Part shown: piece after piece, positions 9,128 through 16,785 of the stretch
How the letters are laid out: each line of letters opens with the position of its first letter
Position numbering within the stretch: the stretch's first letter is position 1
Source: JAZKFT01 sp040386335
GTDB lineage: Bacteria; Bacteroidota; Bacteroidia; Chitinophagales; Chitinophagaceae
Assembly (NCBI GenBank): GCA_040386335.1
Contig: JAZKFT010000012.1
Span: forward strand, 186,001-250,000
DNA length: 64,000 bases
Reading direction: 5' to 3'
The notes under the pieces: model-generated
The model's input: only the letters and a program-made list of their open reading frames with translations
Databases searched by the model: none
What the model was told of the DNA's origin: nothing
Made by a program: the position numbers and the translations under genes

Positions 9128-10027
9128 ATGAAAAGAATAATGATGGTAGCATGTTGTTGTGCAGGCATTTCTTTTTTACAGGCGCAGGAACTGTATGTAT
9201 TTACCGAACCAGCCAGTAATATGGCAACCGGTTCCTTTGGTTTCAGGCTCAACAATTATGCAATGCCGATGAGCCATAGCACCAAAACCAGTTACAGGCT
9301 GGAGCCGGAATTAATGTGGGGTGCCAGCAAAAACCTGATGGTGCATGCAGCCGCCTATGCTTCAAATATGTTCCAATCCAAAATGAGAGTGGAGGGTGGA
9401 AGCCTATATGCCAAGTATCGCTTTTTAAGTAAGGATGATATTCATTCCCATTTTCGGATGGCTGCTTTCGGGAAATTGTCGTTGATCGATAACCCGGTTC
9501 TGGAAGCTGCTACTACAACACATACTTATTACGATGGCCAGGGTAATCCGTACCTGCACGATATCACCGACTACTACCAAAGCAACCAGATGAATATAGA
9601 CGGGGACCATTCGGGTTACCAACTGGGTGTGGTTGCTACCAAGCTCCAGCATAAACTGGCAGTTTCAGGCTCTGCCAGTTACATGCACCGGCTCGACAAT
9701 TTAAAAGGTCAAAAATTTGCAGCTACTGATGCCCGCCATGCACTCAATTTTACCGCTTCAGCCGGTTACCTGTTGTTACCAAAAGAGTACACCAGCTATG
9801 GCCAAACCAATTTTAACCTCTACCTCGAAATGCTGGGTTATGTACCTATGGATACGAGGGGCTACTCCATTGATGCCGCTCCTGCTGTACAATTTATTTT
9901 CAACAGCATTGCCCGGCTGGACTTCGGTTACAGGTTTCAAATAGCAGGCGACGTAAGCCGGCATTATAAAAGCATGTTCCTGCTGAGGCTGGAATACAAT
10001 TGGCTGAATGCATTTTCAAAAAAATAA
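9128..10027 (+). CDS. Predicted outer-membrane beta-barrel protein of the HMA cluster
   Basis: 299 residues with a signal peptide ending near SFLQAQ. The mature part alternates aromatic and polar residues in short strands (SLYAKYRFL, HFRMAAFGKL, NFNLYLEMLGY, RLDFGYRFQIAG) and ends in an amphipathic strand, FLLRLEYNW, typical of outer-membrane barrels. It resembles proteins annotated as putative transporters or hypothetical proteins beside periplasmic HMA proteins in Bacteroidota. I do not recognise a specific substrate. Ten bases upstream and 24 bases downstream tie it to the two HMA genes, which suggests metal efflux or passage across the outer membrane. Confidence 0.65.
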   Translation: MKRIMMVACCCAGISFLQAQELYVFTEPASNMATGSFGFRLNNYAMPMSHSTKTSYRLEPELMWGASKNLMVHAAAYASNMFQSKMRVEGGSLYAKYRFLSKDDIHSHFRMAAFGKLSLIDNPVLEAATTTHTYYDGQGNPYLHDITDYYQSNQMNIDGDHSGYQLGVVATKLQHKLAVSGSASYMHRLDNLKGQKFAATDARHALNFTASAGYLLLPKEYTSYGQTNFNLYLEMLGYVPMDTRGYSIDAAPAVQFIFNSIARLDFGYRFQIAGDVSRHYKSMFLLRLEYNWLNAFSKK

Positions 10028-10051
10028 TTTTCATTTAAAAAATCAATCATC

Positions 10052-10411
10052 ATGAAATCAATCATCAAAATATCACTGACTATCCTAAGCCTTTTTGCAG
10101 TAATGGCGGCTTTTGCACAAAAGCCAAAAACTGAAACTTTTAAAGTAAGCGGCAATTGCGGGATGTGTAAAAAAATTATTGAAAGCGCCGTGGCTAAACA
10201 AGCGGGTGTTACAAAAGCCACCTGGAATAAAGAAACTAAAATGATGACCGTAGTCTATCAACCATCAAAAACTACAGTGGATGCTATTCAAAAGAAAATT
10301 GCTGCGGTTGGCTACGACACACCAAAATTCCGTGGTGATGATAAGGCATATGATGAACTTCCGGGCTGCTGCCAGTATGATCGGGAGTCTGCCGAAGCGA
10401 AAAATGACTAA
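10052..10411 (+). CDS. Small periplasmic HMA domain protein
   Basis: 119 residues with a signal peptide (LSLFAVMAAFAQ) and a single HMA domain. The metal loop is VSGNCGMCKKII, with the CxxC pair in CGMC, and the fold continues through TMMTVVYQPSKTTVDAIQKKIAAVGYD. The C-terminal tail contains GCCQYD, echoing the CC pairs of the other two cysteine-rich proteins in the cluster. It is the last gene of the run and is followed by a strong terminator. The expected role is capture or handover of a soft metal in the periplasm. The metal cannot be read from the sequence. Confidence 0.85.
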   Translation: MKSIIKISLTILSLFAVMAAFAQKPKTETFKVSGNCGMCKKIIESAVAKQAGVTKATWNKETKMMTVVYQPSKTTVDAIQKKIAAVGYDTPKFRGDDKAYDELPGCCQYDRESAEAKND

Positions 10412-10447
10412 TGACTTCTATTGACAATCGATTTGGATAGAAAAGAA

Positions 10448-10483
10448 AGAGCCCCGTTCTGTATGTCGGGGCTCTTTTTTTTT
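10448..10483 (+). terminator. Rho-independent terminator of the HMA cluster
   Basis: A perfect 9-bp stem, AGAGCCCCG (10448-10456) with CGGGGCTCT (10467-10475), a 10-base loop, then a run of nine T. It ends the 8569-10411 transcript. Confidence 0.9.
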
Positions 10484-10508
10484 AATTGCTGCAATCAAAA
10501 AACTTGTG

Positions 10509-10943
10509 TCAGTGTTTCATCAGATTTATGGATGAACTGGTCGCTGCAGTGTTCCCGTCAACAATATCAATATAGCCCGGTACAATATTGGTAACTTTCC
10601 AGGTGCCGCTGATTTTGGCAACCTTGGTGTCGGTGGTAGTAAGGTCCATTTTAAAGGTATTGACGCCACCTGAATTGCTTTCTTTCCAGGTGCCGGTGAA
10701 CGTGATGCTGCCATTTTTTGTGCCGGTCAATGTGCCGTTTACAGCAAATTTTATGTACACCAGCCCAATGGTGGGAGTAATATTGGCGCCATTTTCCATG
10801 TATATATTTACCATCCAGTCCCCGGTCTTAATGGCGTCTGTAACCGGCGTGGCTGCAGGTGTTTCCGGTGTGGCATCTTTTTTCTCACAACTAAATAAAG
10901 TTGCGGACAATGCTAACAAAAGAAAGAGAGAAAATCGTTTCAT
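10509..10943 (-). CDS. Lipocalin-like small lipoprotein of unknown function
   Basis: 144 residues. A lipoprotein signal peptide with lipobox LFSC at residues 16-19 is followed by a Thr/Pro-rich linker (DATPETPAATPVTD). The rest is beta-rich, with GDWMVNIYMENG, FTGTWKESNSGG and ISGTWKVTNIVPGYIDI; repeated G-x-W motifs recall lipocalin-like domains of Bacteroidota lipoproteins. It is alone on the minus strand and faces the HMA cluster terminator. I do not recognise a specific function. Confidence 0.7.
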   Translation of the reverse strand: MKRFSLFLLLALSATLFSCEKKDATPETPAATPVTDAIKTGDWMVNIYMENGANITPTIGLVYIKFAVNGTLTGTKNGSITFTGTWKESNSGGVNTFKMDLTTTDTKVAKISGTWKVTNIVPGYIDIVDGNTAATSSSINLMKH

Positions 10944-11116
10944 ATTCAGGTCTTGTAAACTGTTTTGGTCAATTACAGGCTATTCAATCTGCGGAACTCT
11001 AATTACGTAAAGCTATAAAAAAGGGTTTGCATTTCAAATTTGGATAGCAACCCCATTCCCGGGTAACGCTAGAGAAATATTCGGTGTTGCCCCAGCTTAC
11101 CTTAAAGAAACATCCC

Positions 11117-13615
11117 TTATCTCTTTTTCTGTTTTGGTGGTTGCTTTGCTTCTTCTTCTTCTTCTTCTTCTTCTTCTTCTTCTTCTTCCTCATCTGTAAT
11201 TTTTACAAATGCGCTGCGCCGTGGCGCGGGCATTTTGGAGTCTTCCCCCTTTACCGCCTTCCAGATCACTTCGCTAAATACAAGATCAGGTATCCTGTCT
11301 TCTTTAGAAAAATCAAAGGTTGCACTAAGTTTGGCAGTAGGGGAGGTGGACTTGTTTTTTTCGTTCAGATTGATGTTCGCTGCCACAGAAGAGAATGGTT
11401 TTAAATTGGGCAGGGCGGTAAAGGAACGCCACATAGGTGTTGCAGCGGCATCATATTGACTCATGGGTGGCAGCCCGAGAATTAACTCTATTGTTCGCAA
11501 CATAGACGAAGTGGAATACATCGTGTGATCCACAAAACCTCTCTTTACAAATGGCCCCGCAACATAGGCAGTAGTGCGGTGAGCATCCACGTGATCCGGA
11601 CCATTCTGTGCATCATCCTCAACAATAAACACAGCGCTTTCTTTCCAAACAGGACTTTTTGAAAGGTATTCAATAAACATTCCCACCGCCAGGTCATTGT
11701 CTGCCACATGCGCAAAAGGCGTTGATTTTCCGAATCGTAAACCTTCTGTATGATCGTTTCCGAAACGCATGGAATTAAAACGTGGCAGGGCATTTACAGC
11801 GAGAAGAGAATCAAATTCGCGGCGCCATTGGTAAAAACGCGTAGTGTCTTTTATTCCCAAACCATAACTGCTGTAATAAGGGCAAAAATGTCCTTCCAAA
11901 ACAGGAATATTTGCTTTCCCTTCGTCAGCAAATTCACCGTAGGTGCGGTACGTTACTCCTGCCCGTTTACAGTAATCCCAAATAAAGCCTTTCTTAGGGT
12001 TGGCGACCTCCTTTTTCCCTTCGCCGGGATATGTGCCACCCCTGCCACCATAGCTGGTTACCCAATTTTTTTCCAGGTAATCTGTGGCGTTGGCTGATGT
12101 GCTCCAGTTATGCCCGTCGGCACTTACTTCGCCATCTGCGTAAAAATTATCCAGCAAAACAAATTCCTTCACCAGTTTGTGTTGATTAGGGGTGATCCGT
12201 TCTCCAAATAACACCAAACTGGTGTCACCATTTCCTTCGGGTATATCTCCCAGCACCTGGTCGTAAGTGCGGTTTTCTTTAATAATGTAGAATACATATT
12301 TTATGGGTGATGCGTCGCCAACATTCATCGGTATAGGGTTCCCTTTTTCACCCCCTGGTTTTAGTTCCCGTTCTTTTGTGTACGAAGTGTTCGCATAAAC
12401 CGACTTCGAGTACACCGCAAGTTGTGAAACAGTTGGTTCATCAATCACAGACATGGTGCCTTTCATCAACCCGCCAATATATCCCGACCTTACCTTGACC
12501 GTAGTATCTCCTATATGCCGTTCAACGATCTGTTCTGGTTTTATTGGGTTAGGGCCTGTAGGGTTGGCAAATGACGAAAAGCCCTTGCCGTTGGAAACAA
12601 ATATTTTTTTGCCGATAACCTTTATGTTTGTCGGGTACCAGCCTACGGGTATAAATCCTTTTGAACGGCTTTTACCCGGTGTGGCTACATCAAACACCGC
12701 CAGGCAATTGTTATCTGCATTTGCCACATATAGATTTTTTTCATTGGCAGACAAGGCAAGACCGTTTGAAGTGGAGCCAGCCGGAGCATCAGCATATAGT
12801 GCCGCATTCAAAACTTCTATTACATTTCTCTTCCTCACATCAATTACCGAAACACTATTGTCGTTGGCATTGGCAACGTATAAAAATGTACCACTCTTAT
12901 TCAACAGTAGTTCATTTGGATTATCTCCAACAGCAATTTGGCCAGTGATGGAGCTGCTTTTAGTATCAAACACCAATACCTTATCACCGCCCCAAAGTGA
13001 AATGTATAATTCCTTTTTATCCGGCGACAACAGGCAGGCATAAGCCTCGTGGCCCAGTGCCAGTTGGTGCATAATTTTTTTGGTTAAAAGGTCAACGACA
13101 TACAGCGAGTTGTTTTCCTTGGTTACCACGTACAAAAGATTTGCCCGGTCGTCTATGTCTATACCAGCAGGAGAAATTTTCTCGGGCCATTTTTTGCCCA
13201 ATACGATGCTGTCTTTTAATACCATTTTGTTATTAACAATGGCATACTTAAGTAGCCGGTTGTCGTTACCACCGCCGGCATAAAGGAATTTTTCATCGCT
13301 GCTAAACTTTAGGCCATACCAGGACTTTGGGATCACCATATTATCCAGAACCTTTTCTGTTTTGGCGTCTATCAATTGAAGGCTTTGCACACTCTGGCCA
13401 TTATTGGTGGCCGCCAGCCATTTTTTTGACGAAGAAACGGCCAGGTTCAAGGGGAAATCGCCTAACTGTAACGATCGTCCCGCCGGCGAAAGATGCCATC
13501 CATTGGGAAGCCTTACCCTTTTCTTGTTTAATTGGGTTTCAAGTGAATTGGTGCTTTGAGCCATAATATTGACCCCAAAAAGCAGGAAGGACACAAAAAG
13601 AGAGAAGTATTTCAT
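11117..13615 (-). CDS. Bifunctional YncE-type beta-propeller / alkaline phosphatase-like phosphoesterase
   Basis: 832 residues with a signal peptide (FVSFLLFGVNIMAQ). Residues about 35-420 form a seven-bladed YncE-like propeller (repeats such as NPNELLLNKSGTFLYVANANDNSVSVID and its relatives). Residues about 440-760 are a phosphoesterase domain (PF04185 type) with IKENRTYDQVLGD, the metal-ligand region ADGHNWS, and VEDDAQNGPDHVDAHRT. It should be periplasmic or surface-exposed; substrates of this fusion are not established to my knowledge. The C-terminus is odd: one GAG and 13 consecutive GAA codons encode an acidic run, followed by a basic Lys/Gln/Pro tail. The gene stands alone. Confidence 0.85.
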   Translation of the reverse strand: MKYFSLFVSFLLFGVNIMAQSTNSLETQLNKKRVRLPNGWHLSPAGRSLQLGDFPLNLAVSSSKKWLAATNNGQSVQSLQLIDAKTEKVLDNMVIPKSWYGLKFSSDEKFLYAGGGNDNRLLKYAIVNNKMVLKDSIVLGKKWPEKISPAGIDIDDRANLLYVVTKENNSLYVVDLLTKKIMHQLALGHEAYACLLSPDKKELYISLWGGDKVLVFDTKSSSITGQIAVGDNPNELLLNKSGTFLYVANANDNSVSVIDVRKRNVIEVLNAALYADAPAGSTSNGLALSANEKNLYVANADNNCLAVFDVATPGKSRSKGFIPVGWYPTNIKVIGKKIFVSNGKGFSSFANPTGPNPIKPEQIVERHIGDTTVKVRSGYIGGLMKGTMSVIDEPTVSQLAVYSKSVYANTSYTKERELKPGGEKGNPIPMNVGDASPIKYVFYIIKENRTYDQVLGDIPEGNGDTSLVLFGERITPNQHKLVKEFVLLDNFYADGEVSADGHNWSTSANATDYLEKNWVTSYGGRGGTYPGEGKKEVANPKKGFIWDYCKRAGVTYRTYGEFADEGKANIPVLEGHFCPYYSSYGLGIKDTTRFYQWRREFDSLLAVNALPRFNSMRFGNDHTEGLRFGKSTPFAHVADNDLAVGMFIEYLSKSPVWKESAVFIVEDDAQNGPDHVDAHRTTAYVAGPFVKRGFVDHTMYSTSSMLRTIELILGLPPMSQYDAAATPMWRSFTALPNLKPFSSVAANINLNEKNKSTSPTAKLSATFDFSKEDRIPDLVFSEVIWKAVKGEDSKMPAPRRSAFVKITDEEEEEEEEEEEEEEAKQPPKQKKR
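11149..11187. repeat. Trinucleotide microsatellite (CTT)13
   Basis: Thirteen perfect CTT units on the plus strand, read as GAA (Glu) codons on the minus strand near the 3' end of the YncE/phosphoesterase gene. Copy-number slippage would lengthen or shorten the acidic run without changing frame. Confidence 0.95.
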
Positions 13616-13823
13616 AAGCGTTATTCGGAATTTTAAAACAAAAACGGCATTAATTTTAGGGGATTGGTGTCGAAAATAATTGAAATGAACTTTGTGAGCG
13701 GCCGGTTCTATAAAAGATTTTAAAAGCTTAATACCCTAAACCATAATTAGCTATTATGAACATCAGCCTTACTTCCATTTGAATTATTGTTTACTTCGCA
13801 ATCCAACATCAAAAATTGCCGCT

Positions 13824-14279
13824 TTGATCCAGATTATACCCTACCAATCCCGTTATCAGCCTCAGTTCAAAATCCTCAACCTGGAATGGCTGGATAAATA
13901 CGGCCTTACCGAAGAACCTGACCTCAAAGTGTTGAACGATCCCGAAGGAACCATTCTTGCAGGTGGCGGGGTTATTTTCCTGGCAGAAAGCCAGGAGGAA
14001 ATTGTCGGAACGGCAGCCCTTATTTGTGAACATGACGGTATTTACGAGTTGGCCAAAATGGCCGTCCGGCCCGATATGCAAGGTAAAGGCATCAGCAAAT
14101 TATTAATTGAAGCCTGCCTGGATGCCGCCCGTGAAGTACAGGCTAAGAAGTTGGTTTTATTTTCCAACAGCCAGTTGGCCACGGCCTTAAAACTCTATGA
14201 AAAATATGGTTTCGCGTATGTAAAAGTCGAAGATTCCCCCTTCCTAACCGCCGATATTAAGATGGAATTGAGTTTGTGA
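13824..14279 (+). CDS. GNAT family N-acetyltransferase
   Basis: An acetyl-CoA-dependent acyltransferase of about 151 residues. The acetyl-CoA loop is visible as MAVRPDMQGKGISKLLIEACL (the Q/RxxGxG/A pattern as QGKGIS). Strand beta-4 is EIVGTAALICEHDGIYELAKMAV, and the C-terminal NSQLATALKLYEKYGF is typical. I prefer the TTG at 13824 because homologues begin at the IQIIPYQ segment; a longer TTG start at 13779 is open in frame. No in-frame ATG precedes the domain. The acceptor substrate is unknown. The gene is followed 69 bases later by the ABC ATPase gene. Confidence 0.82.
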   Translation: MIQIIPYQSRYQPQFKILNLEWLDKYGLTEEPDLKVLNDPEGTILAGGGVIFLAESQEEIVGTAALICEHDGIYELAKMAVRPDMQGKGISKLLIEACLDAAREVQAKKLVLFSNSQLATALKLYEKYGFAYVKVEDSPFLTADIKMELSL

Positions 14280-14310
14280 TTTTGTTGATACAATGGTTTC
14301 ACATCAACCT

Positions 14311-14318
14311 TACATTTG
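14311..14318 (+). promoter_or_regulatory. Possible -7 promoter element of the ABC ATPase gene
   Basis: TACATTTG matches TAnnTTTG and lies 30 bases before the ATG at 14349. The nearest TTG upstream is spaced too far for a good -33 box. Confidence 0.4.
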
Positions 14319-14348
14319 CGTCACTTTTAACTGTATCATTTACCAGCC

Positions 14349-15113
14349 ATGGCAAACACCATTATATCTGTTAGCAATCTTACCAAGAAATATGGGGAGT
14401 TTGAAGCCGTAAAAGGTATCAGTTTTGATGTGTATGAAGGAGAGATATTTGGTTTGTTGGGGCCCAATGGCGCAGGTAAAAGTACTACGCTGGAAATCAT
14501 CGAAACACTTCGTGAAAAGACTTCGGGCAAGGTAACAGTAAACGGAATAGATCTAGACACTGCCCCCAACGATATCAAAAAAATCATCGGTGTTCAGTTG
14601 CAAACCAGCGGATTTTACCCTGGGCTTAACCTTGTGGAGCTGATACGGATGTTTGCCGGTCTGTACCAGGAGCCTGTAGATCCTTTGGCCCTGCTGGACA
14701 TTGTGAACCTTCGTGATAAAGCGAAGGCGAAGGTGAAAGAACTGAGCGGAGGTCAAAAACAGCGTTTCTCAATAGCCACAACCCTTATCAACAAGCCGAA
14801 GATTATTTTCCTGGATGAACCAACTACGGGCCTCGACCCTCAGGCGCGGCGTAATCTTTGGGACCTGATCCAGGGCATCCGCAGTAAGGGTACTACGGTT
14901 ATCATCACTACGCACTATATGGATGAAGCTGAAGTGCTTTGTGATCGGGTCGCCATCATAGACAGTGGCAAGATCATTGCCATCGATTCACCCGATCATT
15001 TGATCGACAACCTGATTGCCACTGGCTTTCAACGGGTGAAAGAAACAAAAGCCGCTAATCTCGAAGACGTATTTATCACCATGACAGGACATGATTTAAG
15101 GGCGGGGGAGTAG
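14349..15113 (+). CDS. ABC transporter ATP-binding protein (DrrA/CcmA type)
   Basis: A 254-residue stand-alone nucleotide-binding subunit. The Walker A motif is GPNGAGKST at residues 38-46, the Q-loop is in VQLQTSGFY, the signature is LSGGQKQR near 132, and Walker B is IIFLDEPTTGLD near 152. The switch histidine is in ITTHYMDEAE. The pattern and the C-terminal LEDVFITMTG fit the multidrug or lipid exporter group (DrrA-like). The usual permease gene is not next to it; an FKBP isomerase follows after a 112-base gap. Substrate and partner are unknown. Confidence 0.9.
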   Translation: MANTIISVSNLTKKYGEFEAVKGISFDVYEGEIFGLLGPNGAGKSTTLEIIETLREKTSGKVTVNGIDLDTAPNDIKKIIGVQLQTSGFYPGLNLVELIRMFAGLYQEPVDPLALLDIVNLRDKAKAKVKELSGGQKQRFSIATTLINKPKIIFLDEPTTGLDPQARRNLWDLIQGIRSKGTTVIITTHYMDEAEVLCDRVAIIDSGKIIAIDSPDHLIDNLIATGFQRVKETKAANLEDVFITMTGHDLRAGE

Positions 15114-15225
15114 AGCCAGGTGCTTAACGCAGGACGCTTTACGCATAACGCCGGAGGCAGGAAATTCAATGATACTTATTTAAACAGTAAATTTTAATCA
15201 TTATAAAAATTCAATTAAAAAAGAG

Positions 15226-15939
15226 ATGCTCAAAACAATCATTTTAGGTGCTGTGATGATTCCTTGCTTTGCAATGGCTCAACCTCCAAAAAAGACGCCT
15301 GCGAAAGTTCCGGTTGCTGTAAAATCTGCCAAACCTTCTCCATTAAAAAACTTACTGGATAGTTTCAGTTATGCTATTGGTACCAATATCGGTTTTAATC
15401 TTAAGCAATCAGGGGTCGACAAAATAAACCCGGCCATGATTACCAAGGCTTTTGACGATGTAATGAAAGGCCGCCAGCCTTTGTTCGACATGCAGACTTC
15501 CAACAATGTTGTGAATAGTTATTTTGCTCCCATCGCTGCTAAAAAAGCGAAGGCCATGAGGGAGCCGGGTGAAAAATTCTTAGCTGAGAATAAAAAGCGT
15601 CCCGGTGTTACCACATTGCCCAGCGGTATGCAGTACGAGATCATAACAGCCGGCACTGGTCCGATACCGGTGGATTCCAATTCAGTAAAAGTGCATTATG
15701 CAGGAACTTTTACAGATGGCAAACCTTTCGATAGTTCTATCGGAAAAGAACCTTACGAAGTAAATCTGCGTGGCGGTGTTATCCAGGGTTGGTTGGATAT
15801 ATTAAAGATGATGCCGGTTGGCAGTAAATGGAGGGTGTTTATTCCATATAACCTCGCTTATGGCGACCAGGGCCGCGATGGTATTCCTCCCGGTGTGCCA
15901 TTGATCTTTGAAATGGAACTGGTATCAATCGTTAAATAG
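15226..15939 (+). CDS. FKBP-type peptidyl-prolyl cis-trans isomerase, secreted
   Basis: 237 residues with a signal peptide (ILGAVMIPCFAMAQ). The N-terminal part (about 40-120; DSFSYAIGTNIGFNLKQSGVDKINPAMITKAFDDVMKG) is the helical FKBP-N dimerisation domain of the FkpA/Mip group. The C-terminal part (about 135-237) is a full FKBP domain with VHYAGTFTDGKPFDSSIG, VIQGWLDILKMMPVGSKWRVFIPYNLAYG and IPPGVPLIFEMELVSI. It should catalyse prolyl isomerisation and act as a periplasmic chaperone. No operon partner is apparent. Confidence 0.93.
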   Translation: MLKTIILGAVMIPCFAMAQPPKKTPAKVPVAVKSAKPSPLKNLLDSFSYAIGTNIGFNLKQSGVDKINPAMITKAFDDVMKGRQPLFDMQTSNNVVNSYFAPIAAKKAKAMREPGEKFLAENKKRPGVTTLPSGMQYEIITAGTGPIPVDSNSVKVHYAGTFTDGKPFDSSIGKEPYEVNLRGGVIQGWLDILKMMPVGSKWRVFIPYNLAYGDQGRDGIPPGVPLIFEMELVSIVK

Positions 15940-15941
15940 AG

Positions 15942-16090
15942 GTTTAGGGTTTAATGTTTAGGGTCCAGGGTTCAGGTCTACTTCATTAACTTTAGTCAGA
16001 GAATGAAGGTGTAAATCGCTGATCCCTGAACCTCTAAACATGTAAACTCCAAACTCCAAACCCTAAACCCTTGACCTTAAACCCTCAACC
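15942..16090. repeat. Imperfect inverted repeat rich in GGGTTTAGGG-type words
   Basis: The left part (from 15942) repeats GGTTTAGGGTTT and GGGTTCAGG. The right part (from about 16022) contains the complementary words CCTGAACC, CTAAACATG and AAACCCTAAACCC. Together they could form a long, loose hairpin between the FKBP and LutC-like genes. It has telomere-like words but no other telomere feature. It looks like a palindromic intergenic repeat. Confidence 0.6.
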
Positions 16091-16095
16091 TTGAA

Positions 16096-16680
16096 ATGAG
16101 TAGCCGCGATTCCATCTTATCTGCTATAAAGCAAAATCAGCCTTCGCTGCTTCCATTGCCTGCGCTTGACGTTTTTACAAATACGGATGCGATAGATGTT
16201 GATCGTTATGTCAACACGCTGCAGGGTATTGGCGGTAAGGTGATCATCGTCAAAGACGAATCAGAGATCCCGGCGATCATCACGGCCGAATTTCCTGCTG
16301 CCACAAGGATCATTTCTACGATAGATTCCCTGCCCATAAGTACAGAGCAAAACTGCCAGCAAATCAATCCCCATGAATTAGAGAGTGTAGACCTGGCGCT
16401 TATCAGGGCGCAATTCGGTGTGGCTGAAAACGGCTCTATCTGGATCACTGAAAACGATGTACAGGTCAGGGTGCTGCCATTCATCTGCGAAAACCTGGCT
16501 GCAGTTTTATCGAGAAAAAATATTCTCAACACCATGCACCAGGCATACGACACCATTGCAGGTGCCGATTATGGCTTTGGTGTTTTTATTGCCGGCCCTT
16601 CCAAAACAGCGGATATTGAACAATCTCTTGTTCTTGGCGCACATGGTCCTAAAACCATGACCATCTTTTTAACAGACTGA
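16096..16680 (+). CDS. LutC/YkgG family LUD-domain protein
   Basis: 194 residues, one LUD domain. Characteristic stretches are FGVAENGSIWITE and FIAGPSKTADIEQSLVLGAHGP, the latter being the most conserved block of the family. LutC is a subunit of the LutABC iron-sulfur lactate oxidation complex. Here lutA and lutB are not adjacent, so the protein is an orphan, or its partners lie elsewhere. It is preceded by a palindromic repeat and followed by the start of the carbohydrate region. Assignment to the family is firm; a role in lactate use is only inferred. Confidence 0.85.
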   Translation: MSSRDSILSAIKQNQPSLLPLPALDVFTNTDAIDVDRYVNTLQGIGGKVIIVKDESEIPAIITAEFPAATRIISTIDSLPISTEQNCQQINPHELESVDLALIRAQFGVAENGSIWITENDVQVRVLPFICENLAAVLSRKNILNTMHQAYDTIAGADYGFGVFIAGPSKTADIEQSLVLGAHGPKTMTIFLTD

Positions 16681-16785
16681 CCGGCCATGTAGCAAAATCA
16701 TCCATCCCATTAACAGTAACTGACATTGTAAACCAGGGTTTTCGAAACTACTTTCATTGCTTTAATTCGCTGTAGCATTATTCAA

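Noticed and set aside
10999..11193. Minus-strand ORF with a polylysine run
   Set aside because: It is another reading frame of the CTT microsatellite inside the YncE/phosphoesterase gene.
15114..15225. Run of ACGC/AACGC words after the ABC ATPase gene
   Set aside because: Suggestive of a short repeat, but no clear unit or inverted arm could be defined.
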